This document shows, piece by piece, positions 18,286-27,306 of a stretch of DNA of 52,472 nt. The stretch is from contig DZDJ01000017.1 of assembly GCA_022736715.1 (NCBI GenBank), positions 4,823-57,294 on the forward strand, read 5' to 3'. A model generated the notes under the pieces. That model was not told the origin of the DNA, searched no databases, and saw only the letters and a program-made list of their open reading frames with translations. The stretch's first letter is position 1; every line of letters begins with the position of its first letter. Position numbers and translations under genes: made by a program. This DNA is from Edaphobacter aggregans. Its GTDB lineage: Bacteria > Acidobacteriota > Terriglobia > Terriglobales > Acidobacteriaceae.

Positions 18286-18366
18286 GGGACACCCGCTCTT
18301 TTTTTGGTAAAAGAAATCCTCTTCATCAAAGCGACAACAGGCAATGTGTGCCACCGAGATAGGTTT

Positions 18367-19571
18367 ATGGATCAAAAAATGACTAACAATCCTTCTATGG
18401 CTATGGATAAAGAGGTGAGGAAGACAGCTAAACACTATCCTGCGCTGGATGGCATCCGTGGACTTGCCATTCTGCTGGTACTCATCTACCACCTGCTAGC
18501 GGCGAATCAACAGGTGAGTGGCATCATGTCGTTTCTGAGCACGTGTCGTGATGCTGCCTGGGTGGGATCGATATATTTTTTGTATTATCCGGGTACCTCA
18601 TAACTGGTATCTTGTTCGACTCATTGGGTAGTGAGAGTTATTTTAAGAATTTTTATGCACGGCGCTTCTTGCGCATTTCCCCTCTTTATTATGGATTTTT
18701 GCTTTTACTCTTGCTGTTGGCACATCCCCTCAAATCTCACTGGAGTTGGCCTCGCGTAATTATTTTTCTGGGGTATCTACAGAACCTGCCGTTTGGTTTA
18801 CGTGAGATCGGGCATGGTTCCATCTTCTACTATACAAATCACCTTTGGTCACTGGCGGTTGAGGAACAGTTCTATCTTTTGTGGCCACTATTTGTATTTT
18901 TGATTCATGGACGCAAAAAGCTTATGAATGTTGCTTTGGCCTTAGCTGGATTTGCCTTGGGATTAAGGATCTTTTTAATTCTGCACGGTGGTTTGGTATG
19001 GATTGTTCCATACAAGTTTACGCCGTGCCGTATGGACTCATTGTTGATTGGAGCATGGCTTGCTCTGGCAATGCGTGGAAAAAATACAGAGCGAATATTG
19101 AATGCTGCCAGATTTTTATTACCAACTGCGCTGAGTCTTATGACCATTATTGTTCTGAGAACAGGAAACTTTGACTGGATTACCAATCGTAGTGTCAACC
19201 TGATCGGATATTCACTATCGGCTGTTGCGTCCGCAAGCCTGATTGCACTGAGTCTGCGGCCTGACTCGCTAGCAGAGCGGCTATTCGACGTGGGGTGGTT
19301 GCGATTTTTGGGAAAATATAGCTATGGGATTTACGTCTGGCATTTATTTATTGCAGAGCTTATCGGAGTAGGTCCGAGACTTTATCTGGACAGACATTTG
19401 CATTCAAAGGCTCTGGGTCTGATTGGAAGCGCATTTCTGATTGGATGCATCTCTATTCTCGTGGCCCTGTTGAGTTACCACTTATATGAAGTTCAGTTTT
19501 TACGATTCAAGAAATATTTCAACTATAGTTCGAGCAAACGACCCAGTCCGGATGCGCTCATCGCCCAGTAG
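18367..19571 (+). pseudogene. second acyltransferase 3 gene, broken by a single-base deletion
   Basis: This is a tandem paralogue of the preceding acyltransferase. The first 79 codons encode ALDGIRGLAILLVLIYHLL and then run out of frame into a stop at 18601-18603. The homologous protein resumes in the next frame with FDSLGSESYFKNFYARR and continues to 19571. Aligning with the upstream copy shows that one G is missing between 18567 and 18568. Restoring it gives GVDIFFVLSGYLITGILFD and an uninterrupted 401-codon frame, against 400 in the paralogue. It is either a recent frameshift, a phase-variable switch or a sequencing error. The local G run is only three bases, so ordinary homopolymer slippage is not obvious. 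Confidence 0.85.
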
Positions 19572-19596
19572 TGGTTATTTCTTTCGTGTAATTTCA

Positions 19597-20400
19597 TCAC
19601 CCGCGCAACAGCAACTGTTCCTGCGCGGTAAAGATGCGGTGCGGCACCAGATAGGTGGCGACCAGGCAGGCAAAGCTGCCAGCGGTAAAGATCATGCCCA
19701 GCACTACAAACTGGTAGAGCGCGGCATAGAGCGGCGAACTGCCGCTCAGCACCATGCCGGCCATCAGGCCTGGAATCCAGACGATGCCCAACGAGCGGAG
19801 ATTGTTGGTTGCCGGGATCAGGCTGGCGCGGAAGGCTGTGTTCAGATATGGTGTGACGGCGGTGTGGCTGCTTGCGCCCAGCGCCAGCGCCGATTCAATT
19901 TCGCCGGTGTGGCTGGTGACCTCGGCAAGGAAGCGCTCCAGAAAAAGCGCCTGCATGTTCATGGTGTTGGCAATCACCATGCTGCCCACCGGAATCAGCA
20001 TCACGATCTGTAAGCGAATAACGCCCAGACCGGTCATCAGTACAATCACACCGCCAGCACCCATCAGCAGGCAGAAGACGATCATCGAAAAGGCGCGCGG
20101 AATCCTGCTGGCGCGCTTGCGAAGGACGCCAGCCGCTGCCAGCATCATAATTGCCAGCAGGGGCCAGGCTGTCCACTCCGGTCCGCGCAGCAGAAGGACA
20201 ATCAGAAACCCGACGGCCAGAATCTGGACAATGCCGCGAACCAGCGCCAGTGCCAATTCAGCCAGAATGCCTTTTCCCGCGGCGGAGGTCTGGCGCAGCC
20301 GCCGCTCAGCCAGCGCGGCGATGACCAGTGCAACGACGGCAACAATGGCCGCCTGCGCCAGTCCTAAAGTCAGTTGCGAGCGGAAGAAGTGGCTAAGCAT
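19597..20400 (-). CDS. fetB: FetB-like metal-export ABC permease (UPF0014)
   Basis: A 267-residue inner-membrane protein with about seven hydrophobic helices and the UPF0014/FetB signatures MVIANTMN, LALGAS and PGLMAGMVLSG. In E. coli FetAB exports iron and helps resist oxidative stress; that role is assumed from family. The ATG at 20398-20400 overlaps the end of the ATPase gene by eight bases, so the two are translationally coupled. An in-frame ATG 24 bp upstream lies inside the ATPase gene and is less likely. Confidence 0.88.
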   Translation of the reverse strand: MLSHFFRSQLTLGLAQAAIVAVVALVIAALAERRLRQTSAAGKGILAELALALVRGIVQILAVGFLIVLLLRGPEWTAWPLLAIMMLAAAGVLRKRASRIPRAFSMIVFCLLMGAGGVIVLMTGLGVIRLQIVMLIPVGSMVIANTMNMQALFLERFLAEVTSHTGEIESALALGASSHTAVTPYLNTAFRASLIPATNNLRSLGIVWIPGLMAGMVLSGSSPLYAALYQFVVLGMIFTAGSFACLVATYLVPHRIFTAQEQLLLRG

Positions 20401-21094
20401 GCAGCAACTCCTTTGCAGAGCCAAATTGAGTCTGGCGGCCCGCCTCCAGAAACAGTGCCTTGTCGGCCATGCGGATCGCCTGCTGCCAATCGTGGGTCAC
20501 CCAGATGCAGGTGAGGTGACGCTGATGGATGATCGACTCCAGCAACTCCTCAATGGCCAGCTTGCTAACCTCATCCAGCGCGGAGGTGGGTTCGTCGAGC
20601 AGCAGCACTTCTGGCTGGTTTGCCAGAGCGCGGGCAATGGCGATGCGCTGGGCCTCGCCGCCGGAAAGCGTATGCACCAGCCGTTCGTTGTAATCGCGCA
20701 GACCAACCTGCTCCAGAAGTGCGTCAATCTCTGGCTGTAACAGGGTACTCCCATGCTGGGCCGGGCCAAAGGCTATGTTCTGGCTCACGCTTCCGGGAAA
20801 GAGATAGGCCCGCTGCATCACCATGCCAACGCGGCGGCGCAGCTCCCGCAGTGGGATGGTGTGGTAATCCTGCCCGGCCAGCTCCACTGTGCCCGCAGTT
20901 GGCTCGTCCAGCCGATTCAACAGGCGCAGCAGGGTGCTTTTGCCAGCACCGCTGGGGCCCAGCACGGCCAGTACCTCGGCGCGAGCCACATGGAAGGAGA
21001 CCTGCGCCAACAGCGCGGCTCCGCCCACCGTCCGGGTCAGGCCCGTGGCGCGCAGCATGGATGCAACAGGCTCGGTCGCTGGCTCTTGAAGCAT
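20393..21094 (-). CDS. fetA: FetA-like ABC ATPase
   Basis: A 233-residue ABC ATPase with Walker A GPSGAGKST, Q-loop MVMQRAYLFPG, signature LSGGEAQR, Walker B VLLLDEPTSALD and switch His in VTHDW. It pairs with the overlapping FetB-like permease to form a probable iron or other metal exporter. The frame stays open far upstream, but the sequence before the Met at 21094 does not look like an ABC protein. The start used here gives a normal length for the family. Confidence 0.9.
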   Translation of the reverse strand: MLQEPATEPVASMLRATGLTRTVGGAALLAQVSFHVARAEVLAVLGPSGAGKSTLLRLLNRLDEPTAGTVELAGQDYHTIPLRELRRRVGMVMQRAYLFPGSVSQNIAFGPAQHGSTLLQPEIDALLEQVGLRDYNERLVHTLSGGEAQRIAIARALANQPEVLLLDEPTSALDEVSKLAIEELLESIIHQRHLTCIWVTHDWQQAIRMADKALFLEAGRQTQFGSAKELLHA

Positions 21095-21172
21095 ATTAGC
21101 TGTAAGCAAGAATATAACGAAGCGTAACCACGGTTCCGGAGAACTGACAGAACGCGGCTGTTCCTTTTTGCG

Positions 21173-21178
21173 TATACT
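21173..21178 (+). promoter_or_regulatory. candidate -10 element before the TPM gene
   Basis: TATACT matches the -10 consensus in five of six bases. No good -35 lies at normal spacing. If it is used, transcription begins near 21185, which supports translation from the ATG at 21215. Confidence 0.3.
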
Positions 21179-21214
21179 CCTCTTGTGAAGTGTGATGACG
21201 CAGGTAAACGCAGA

Positions 21215-22021
21215 ATGGCTTCCGTGCTGAAGGGTCGGTTTCTGGGTTTCTGGTTGACGCTGGTGGTGTTGGCTGGGAGCGTGTTCCCTGGGCGGGTTGC
21301 TTCTGCAGAAACAGTGCAAAGTCTGCCGGCTCCGACCGGTTACGTCAACGATTTTGCCGGAGCTCTTTCCCCCTCCACGGAGTCGCAACTGGAGGCGCTC
21401 TGCGCTCAGGTGGACCAGAAAGCGCATACGCAGATTGCCGTTGTGACCATCAAAACGCTGGACGATGAGCCAATCGACCAGTTTGCCAACGACCTGTTTA
21501 CCAAGTGGGGCGTTGGCGCCAAGGGGACGGACAAAGGCGTTCTGCTGCTCTTTGCCATTCAGGACCGCCGCTACCGGATTGAGGTCGGCTACGGGCTGGA
21601 AGGCATCCTGCCGGATGGCAAGGTGGGCGACATTGGCCGGGCCATGGTGCCGTATCTGAAGCAGTCGGACTACAACAGCGCCGTTGCGTTGGGAACGGTG
21701 CAGGTGGCAAAGGTGATTGCCGCCGATGCGGGAGTTACCCTGACGGCCCCCGCGCCAGCTCCGGCGCCCCTGCAGGAGCAGCCACAGTCCAGGCTGGGGT
21801 TGGGGCACTTTCTGTTACTGGCCTTCATTTTCTTTATTCTGGTGATGATTGTGGGCCGCACCGGTCCGTCCGGCCTGCTCTGGTTCCTGCTGGGCAACAT
21901 TCTGGGCGGCGGATTGGGTGGTGGTGGCCGCGGACGCGATGACGACCGGGGTGGTGGCGGCGGTTTTGGTGGTTTTGGCGGCGGTAGCTCCGGTGGCGGA
22001 GGGGCTAGCGGCAATTGGTAA
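21215..22021 (+). CDS. TPM-domain protein (YgcG family), membrane-anchored
   Basis: A 268-residue exported protein: signal peptide (about 1-27), TPM domain (about 35-160) with the opening VNDFAGALS and the core GYGLEGILPDGKVGDI, one membrane helix near 200-220, and a Gly-rich low-complexity tail ending GGGASGNW. TPM proteins are linked to membrane-protein maintenance and commonly pair with LemA, as here. An in-frame GTG at 21185 would add ten residues but would sit on the predicted transcript start, so the ATG is preferred. The tail resembles secreted Gly-rich anchors and may help assembly. Confidence 0.88.
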   Translation: MASVLKGRFLGFWLTLVVLAGSVFPGRVASAETVQSLPAPTGYVNDFAGALSPSTESQLEALCAQVDQKAHTQIAVVTIKTLDDEPIDQFANDLFTKWGVGAKGTDKGVLLLFAIQDRRYRIEVGYGLEGILPDGKVGDIGRAMVPYLKQSDYNSAVALGTVQVAKVIAADAGVTLTAPAPAPAPLQEQPQSRLGLGHFLLLAFIFFILVMIVGRTGPSGLLWFLLGNILGGGLGGGGRGRDDDRGGGGGFGGFGGGSSGGGGASGNW

Positions 22022-22064
22022 TGGATTCAATGAGTTGCGGTTGTAATTTTAAGGAGAAAATCAA

Positions 22065-22649
22065 ATGAAACGTGGCCTGTGGATAGCGTTGGGCTTACTG
22101 GCGGCGGTTGTCGTGGTGGTGGTGATGACCTTTGGCAGCTACATCAGCGCCAAGAACCAGATGGTCGCCAAGGACCAGGGTGTGAAGGCGGCCTGGTCGC
22201 AGGTGGACATTGTTCTGGAGCGGCGCGCCGATCTGATTCCTAACCTGGTGGAGACCGTGAAGGGGTACGCCAAGCAGGAGCAGACCGTTTTTGGCGACAT
22301 TGCCAATGCGCGTGCAGGCCTGCTGAATGCGCATGACCCTGCCGGCAAGATCAAGGCCAACGGGCAGTTGGACGGAGCCTTGGGCCGCCTGCTGATGCTG
22401 ACGGAAAACTATCCGGACCTGAAGTCGAATGACCAGTTCCTGCGGCTGCAGGATGAGCTGGCCGGCAGCGAAAACCGTATTGCCGTGGAGCGCCGCCGGT
22501 ACAACGATACACTGCGCGACTACAACACCTATATTCTGCAGTTCCCAAACAGCATCTGGGCCGGAATTGCAGGCTTCAAGCCGAACCAGGCTTATTTTGA
22601 AGCCAGTCCGGAATCGCGCGCTTTGCCGAAGGTGAACTTCAATCAGTAG
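22065..22649 (+). CDS. lemA: LemA family protein
   Basis: A 194-residue protein with one N-terminal membrane helix (about 5-25) and the LemA four-helix domain: WSQVDIVLERRADLIPNLV, a central YPDLKSN segment and RRRYNDTLRDYN. LemA proteins face outward or cytosol depending on species and have a poorly known role. The strong AAGGAG Shine-Dalgarno fixes the start. It lies 43 bp after the TPM gene and is followed by a terminator, so the two make a compact operon. Confidence 0.93.
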   Translation: MKRGLWIALGLLAAVVVVVVMTFGSYISAKNQMVAKDQGVKAAWSQVDIVLERRADLIPNLVETVKGYAKQEQTVFGDIANARAGLLNAHDPAGKIKANGQLDGALGRLLMLTENYPDLKSNDQFLRLQDELAGSENRIAVERRRYNDTLRDYNTYILQFPNSIWAGIAGFKPNQAYFEASPESRALPKVNFNQ

Positions 22650-22690
22650 GCCCAGGGTGTAAGCTATCAATCCCAGTTTGCTTGCACACG

Positions 22691-22722
22691 AAAAAAGCTC
22701 CGGAAGATCCCGGAGCTTTTTT
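22691..22722. terminator. Rho-independent terminator after lemA
   Basis: AAAAAAGCTCCGG and its complement form a 13-bp stem with a short loop and a T6 run. It is symmetric enough to serve the convergent STAS gene too. Confidence 0.9.
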
Positions 22723-22782
22723 CATGTTGTCTTTGCGAGTAGAAAGCCATCCTCAAGAAAATAAAAGCTATATCCGCGAGGA

Positions 22783-23130
22783 CTACTTGCCGAAGGCGGC
22801 GATGGCGGAAGCCTCGTCGTCCTTGATGTCGAAAACGGTGTACAGCTTGGTGATCTGCAGCAGGTCGTGAACCTTCTTGGTGAGGTTCAACAGCTTCAGC
22901 TCACCGCCCTGGTTACGGACGGTGGTGAAGGCGCTCACCAGCTCGCCGATGCCAGAACTATCGATGTAGGTAATATCGCCGAGATTGAGCAGGATGTTCT
23001 TGGAACCCTTGGCAAGCAACTCGCGGACGGTGTCGCGAAGTTGTACGCTGCCCTCGCCGAGGGTGATGCGACCACTAAGATCGAGAATGGTAACCCCGTC
23101 CACCTGGCGGGTGCTGACTGTCATGCTCAC
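22783..23130 (-). CDS. STAS-domain anti-sigma factor antagonist (RsbV/SpoIIAA-like)
   Basis: A 115-residue cytosolic switch protein with the STAS core. The phosphorylatable Ser is in [11 protein letters not shown] near residue 58. In partner-switching it releases a sigma factor by binding the anti-sigma kinase when unphosphorylated. The GTG at 23128-23130 is chosen because GGAGG lies seven bases before it; an ATG two codons later is possible. It is the second gene after the RsbW-like kinase, separated by 33 bp. No sigma-B-type gene is in the window, so the target is unknown. Confidence 0.9.
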   Translation of the reverse strand: MSMTVSTRQVDGVTILDLSGRITLGEGSVQLRDTVRELLAKGSKNILLNLGDITYIDSSGIGELVSAFTTVRNQGGELKLLNLTKKVHDLLQITKLYTVFDIKDDEASAIAAFGK

Positions 23131-23163
23131 GGAACGTCCTCCTGTGTACGCTGATCCGCCTGT

Positions 23164-23649
23164 CTAAGCAGGCGTGCGGTGTTTGATTAAAGTCAATTCT
23201 GTTCCCGGATGCAGCTGCCGGAAGTTTACCTCATCCATGAAGGCCCGGATCAGGAAGATGCCACGGCCGGAGCCGCGCAGAATGTTTTCCGGGGCCAGCG
23301 GGTCTGGAATCGTATCCGGATCCAGTCCTGGGCCCTGGTCTGCGATGCGCACAATCAGGTTCTGACTGGTGGTTTCAAAGGACACGGTGATTTTTTTTGC
23401 CGGATCGTAGGAATTGCCATGCAACACAGCGTTTACGGCTGCCTCTCGCACGGCCATGCTGATGTTGGTGATTTCGTCTTCGTCGAAGCCGGCCCGTTGG
23501 GCAATGAGCGCAGCAGTTTGTTCAGCCTTGCTGACGGAATCCAGTGAGGATTCCAGCGTGTAGCTGACGCGGCCTGTAATGGAATCTGCCAATAGCTTGC
23601 CCTGATTCATATTATCGGGTGTTTCGACTACTGTTTTGTCAGCATACAT
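23164..23649 (-). CDS. anti-sigma factor serine kinase (RsbW/SpoIIAB-like)
   Basis: A 161-residue GHKL ATPase. It shows an N-box-like segment AVREAAVNAVLHGN, the G1 box DQGPGLD and the G2 region LRGSGRGIFLIRAFMDEV. Such proteins bind a sigma factor and phosphorylate the STAS antagonist encoded next to it. The start is uncertain: the ATG at 23649 has no clear Shine-Dalgarno, and a second ATG at 23610 would still leave the whole kinase fold. The gene is divergent from the M13 peptidase. Confidence 0.88.
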   Translation of the reverse strand: MYADKTVVETPDNMNQGKLLADSITGRVSYTLESSLDSVSKAEQTAALIAQRAGFDEDEITNISMAVREAAVNAVLHGNSYDPAKKITVSFETTSQNLIVRIADQGPGLDPDTIPDPLAPENILRGSGRGIFLIRAFMDEVNFRQLHPGTELTLIKHRTPA

Positions 23650-23777
23650 CTGTGGAAATGCAATCTGCAATCGCAGTGTGCTTGTCCGGGCGCAGAAAGT
23701 CAAGACGAACAAAAGCGGCTGTGACAGCGTACTGCATAATAGGATGCGATATGTCCGTTTTGCATTGGGAGAAATGT

Positions 23778-25838
23778 ATGATCCGAAAGTCTGTCTGTCT
23801 GGTGATGTTTGCCTTGCTGGCATGTGGTTTTGGCCGTGCGCAAAGTGCGGAGCCAAAGCCTGCAAGTGCGCCTGCTGCCAAGCCGCTTTATTCCATGCCG
23901 TACACGCCGGGTCTGGACGTGAAGTCGATGGACATGGCGGCCAATCCTTGTGTGGATTTCTACCAGTACGCCTGCGGTGGCTGGATCAAGAACAATCCTA
24001 TTCCTCCGGATCAGGCGGGCTGGAGCGTTTATGGCAAGCTGACCAGCGAGAACCAGCAGTTTCTGTGGGGCATTCTGGACCAGGTTGCCAAACAGAAGAA
24101 CCGCACGGCGAACGAGCAGAAGATTGGCGACTATTTCTCCTCCTGCATGGACGAGTCGGCGATCAACCATCTGGGCATGGCTCCGCTGAAGCCGGAGCTG
24201 GCGAAGATCAACGCTTTGCAGAGTGTTGCCGACCTGACGGCATATTTGGCAACGGAGCCGCTGGGGCTGTTTTTCAGCTCCGGTTCGGGGCAGGACCCTG
24301 GCGACGCGGCGCAGGTGATTGCGACGCTGGGAGCGGGCGGGCTGGGGCTTCCGGATCGTGACTATTACACCAAGACGGATGCCAAGTCGGTGGAGATTCG
24401 CCAGAAGTACGCGGAGTACATTGCGAAGATTCTGACCATGGTGGGCGAAAAGCCGGAGCAGGCGAAGAGCGATGCTGCGGAGATTCTGAATTTTGAGACG
24501 ACGCTGGCCCAGGCCTCGCTGACGCGCGTGGAACAGCGGAATCCGTACAACATTTACCACAAGATGACGGTGGACCAGTTGCAGGGTCTGGGCCGCAGCA
24601 TTCGCTGGCAGCAGTACTTTGCCGATGTGGGGCTGCAGGATGTGAAGGCCGTCAATGTGATGGAGCCGAAGTTCTACCAGACGCTGAGCGTGCAGTTGCG
24701 CACTACGCCGATGGGCATCCTCCGGGCGTATCTGCGCTTTCATGTGGCCAGCGGCTATGCGCCGTATCTTTCAGGGGATTTACAGCAGGCGCAGTTCGAT
24801 TTCTATGGGAAGTATCTGCGTGGCGTGCCGCAGATGCGGCCGCGCTGGAAGCGCTGCGTGAATCAGGTGGACAACTATCTGGGAGAGGCGCTGGGGCAGG
24901 AGTTTGTGGAGCGCACGTTTGCTCCGCAGACCAAGCAGAAGACGTTGCTGATGACCGAGCAGATTGAAAATGCGATGAAGCAGGAGATTGAGCATCTGGA
25001 CTGGATGAGCGTGCCCACCAGGAAGCAGGCATTGCTGAAGCTGAGCCAGATTCGCAACAAGATTGGGTATCCCAACAAGTGGCGTGACTATTCGAAGCTG
25101 GAGATCAAGCCGGAGGATTATTTTGGCAATGTGCGGCGTTCGATGATTTTTGCCAACGATTACGACTGGAACAAGGTAGGCAAGCCGGTGAACCATGACG
25201 AGTGGGACATGACACCGCCGACGGTGAATGCCTATTACGATCCGCAGATGAACGACATCAATTTTCCCGCAGGAGTGCTGCAACCCCCGTTGTATGACCC
25301 GAAGATGGACGATGCGCCGAACTATGGCAACACCGGCGGCACGATTGGCCATGAGCTGACGCACGGCTTTGACGATGAGGGCCGACAGTTTGACGGCAAC
25401 GGCAACCTGTCGGACTGGTGGACGAAGGAGGATGCGGAGCAGTTCAACGACCGGATTCAGTGCATCCGCGACCAGTATGCGCAGTATGTGGTGGTGGACA
25501 ATATCCACATCAACAGTAAGCTGACGAGCGGCGAGGATGTGGCCGACCTGGGTGGCGAACTGCTGGCTTATATTGCCTGGAAGGCGGAAACGGCGGACCT
25601 GAAGCTGCACCCGGTCGGCGGGTTTACTCCGGCGCAGCGGTTCTTCATTGGCATGGGGCAGTGGGCCTGTGAAAATGAACGTCCGCAGAACCTGCGTGTG
25701 AGCGCTATCACAGATCCGCATTCGCCGGGAAAATATCGTATCAACGGTGTGGTTTCCAATATGCCGGAGTTTCAGAAGGCCTTTGCCTGCAAGGCCGGGC
25801 AGCCGATGGTCCGGGCGAAAGTCTGCAAGGTGTGGTAA
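23778..25838 (+). CDS. M13 family zinc endopeptidase (neprilysin/PepO-like)
   Basis: A 686-residue exported metallopeptidase. The signal peptide ends near residue 22. The N-terminal M13 helical domain begins at about 45 (NPCVDFYQYACGGW). The catalytic domain includes NAYYDPQMN, the zinc motif HELTH (His525, Glu526, His529) and GEDVADLGGE with the third ligand. The C-terminus ends in CKVW, as is usual in the family. It degrades peptides in the periplasm or outside the cell. The start is the ATG before the leader peptide, with GGGAGA upstream; the frame extends further back but would lose the signal. Confidence 0.93.
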   Translation: MIRKSVCLVMFALLACGFGRAQSAEPKPASAPAAKPLYSMPYTPGLDVKSMDMAANPCVDFYQYACGGWIKNNPIPPDQAGWSVYGKLTSENQQFLWGILDQVAKQKNRTANEQKIGDYFSSCMDESAINHLGMAPLKPELAKINALQSVADLTAYLATEPLGLFFSSGSGQDPGDAAQVIATLGAGGLGLPDRDYYTKTDAKSVEIRQKYAEYIAKILTMVGEKPEQAKSDAAEILNFETTLAQASLTRVEQRNPYNIYHKMTVDQLQGLGRSIRWQQYFADVGLQDVKAVNVMEPKFYQTLSVQLRTTPMGILRAYLRFHVASGYAPYLSGDLQQAQFDFYGKYLRGVPQMRPRWKRCVNQVDNYLGEALGQEFVERTFAPQTKQKTLLMTEQIENAMKQEIEHLDWMSVPTRKQALLKLSQIRNKIGYPNKWRDYSKLEIKPEDYFGNVRRSMIFANDYDWNKVGKPVNHDEWDMTPPTVNAYYDPQMNDINFPAGVLQPPLYDPKMDDAPNYGNTGGTIGHELTHGFDDEGRQFDGNGNLSDWWTKEDAEQFNDRIQCIRDQYAQYVVVDNIHINSKLTSGEDVADLGGELLAYIAWKAETADLKLHPVGGFTPAQRFFIGMGQWACENERPQNLRVSAITDPHSPGKYRINGVVSNMPEFQKAFACKAGQPMVRAKVCKVW

Positions 25839-25867
25839 CGGGCAAAAATCGAGTAAGCTAACTAGAG

Positions 25868-25968
25868 AATCCTGCTTAGGATGACAAACCGTATGCGTGC
25901 CGTGAAATTGTGGCACGCATCATTATCTTTTATCAATCCAATTTGAGTAGACTGCGCTAAGCAGGATT
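25868..25968. other. 101-bp nested inverted-repeat element
   Basis: Perfect 12-bp arms (25868-25879 and 25957-25968) enclose a second hairpin with a perfect 9-bp stem (25893-25901 with 25912-25920). It fills most of the spacer between the M13 peptidase and MgtE_N-CBS genes. There is no strong T-run, so it does not look like a plain terminator. Confidence 0.55.
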
Positions 25969-25993
25969 TGCAATTTCCAGACGAGCAGCAGGC

Positions 25994-27250
25994 ATGAGCA
26001 GACACCCCATCCATCGGACGTGTGTTTCTGCCCTGCTGGGTACGCCGGTGACGGATGCCCAGGGGCGGATGCGTGGCCGTGTGCGGGAGTTGATGCTGGT
26101 GCCGGCGCAGAACCCGAATCATATTGCGGCCATTATTTATCGCAATAAGGAGGGGCAGTTTGCGGTCCCGGTGCATGACCTGATTCTGACACCTGCTGGC
26201 ACGCTGGAACTGCGGGATGAGGCGGATCCGCAGGTGCTGATGCCCAATGAGCACTCATTGCTGCTGGAGCGGGACCTGCTGGACCAGCAGATCATTGACG
26301 TGCATGGCCGCAAGGTGGTGCGCGTAAATGACGTGGATCTGGAATGGGAACTGGCGGACGTGGGAGTGCTGCAGTTGCGTGTGGACGAAGTGGGCGTGGG
26401 CACGCGCAGTGCGGTTCGGCGGCTGCTGAAAGGGTTGCCGCAGGCGACGATTGATGTGGTGGCGAAGCGGTTCGCGGCGCGGGGTATTCCGTGGGAGTTT
26501 GTGAACCTGATTGAGACGGATCCGGCCCGGCGCGTGCGGCTGAAAATTGAGCACGAGCGGTTGTCGCAGATGCACCCGTCGGATATTGCGGACATTCTGG
26601 AGGAACTGGCGCCGGCGGAGCGCGAAGCCGTCTTTACCAGTCTGGATGAAGAGGTCGCGGCCGAGACGCTGGAAGAGGTGGATCCGAAGCTGCAGAAGGC
26701 GCTGATTGAAGGGCTGGACTCGGAGCGCGTTGCGGGCATCGTTGAGGAGATGGACCCCGGTGCCGCGGCGGACCTGCTGGCGGAGCTCACGGAGGAGAAA
26801 TCGGAAGCCATTTTGGAAGAAATGGACCCGGATGAGCGGCAGGAAGTGGAGGAACTGCTCGAATTTCCTGAGAATTCCGCTGCTGGCCGCATGACGACCG
26901 ATTGCGTGCACGTATTAGTAACAGCGACTGTTATAGACACGGTGGAGGCGTTGCGGAGCTTTGAGGGTGACACGGAGTCGGTAACGGAAATTTATCTTCT
27001 GGACGAAAAAGATGTGCTGCATGGAGTGGTGCCGCTGTCGCGTTTGGTCCTGGCGCGTCCGGAAACAAAGGTGGCTGTACTGACGGAGCCGCATTTCATC
27101 AGTTGCATGGTAGATGCCAATCTGGACAAGGTGGTTGAGCTGTTCGATAAATACAACCTGCGCGCTTTGCCCGTGCTGGACAAGGAAAAGCGGCTTACCG
27201 GAGTGGTGCAGGCGGAACAGGTGATCGCTGTGCTGCGAGAAAAACTGTAG
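25994..27250 (+). CDS. soluble MgtE N-domain/CBS-pair protein, no transporter domain
   Basis: A 418-residue protein. The first 170 residues look like two PRC-barrel-like repeats. An MgtE intracellular N-domain follows (about 185-290), with HPSDIADILEELAPAER and repeated acidic helices. A pair of CBS domains (about 295-415) ends the protein. In MgtE channels these parts sense cytosolic Mg2+ and gate the pore, but here the five-helix membrane domain is missing. The protein is therefore a candidate free-standing Mg2+ or nucleotide sensor. An Nramp-superfamily transporter lies 3.9 kb downstream, with a low-GC cassette in between, and may be its target (inference). Confidence 0.88.
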   Translation: MSRHPIHRTCVSALLGTPVTDAQGRMRGRVRELMLVPAQNPNHIAAIIYRNKEGQFAVPVHDLILTPAGTLELRDEADPQVLMPNEHSLLLERDLLDQQIIDVHGRKVVRVNDVDLEWELADVGVLQLRVDEVGVGTRSAVRRLLKGLPQATIDVVAKRFAARGIPWEFVNLIETDPARRVRLKIEHERLSQMHPSDIADILEELAPAEREAVFTSLDEEVAAETLEEVDPKLQKALIEGLDSERVAGIVEEMDPGAAADLLAELTEEKSEAILEEMDPDERQEVEELLEFPENSAAGRMTTDCVHVLVTATVIDTVEALRSFEGDTESVTEIYLLDEKDVLHGVVPLSRLVLARPETKVAVLTEPHFISCMVDANLDKVVELFDKYNLRALPVLDKEKRLTGVVQAEQVIAVLREKL

Positions 27251-27306
27251 GAACGGCAGAACTGGATTGTAAGAGCGCTGAACTGAACTGGAGCGGAGCG
27301 GCAATT

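Noticed and set aside
20393-21808. Extended 471-codon frame for the FetA-like ATPase
   Set aside because: The extra upstream part lies antisense to the TPM gene and has no ABC likeness. The start at 21094 gives normal length.
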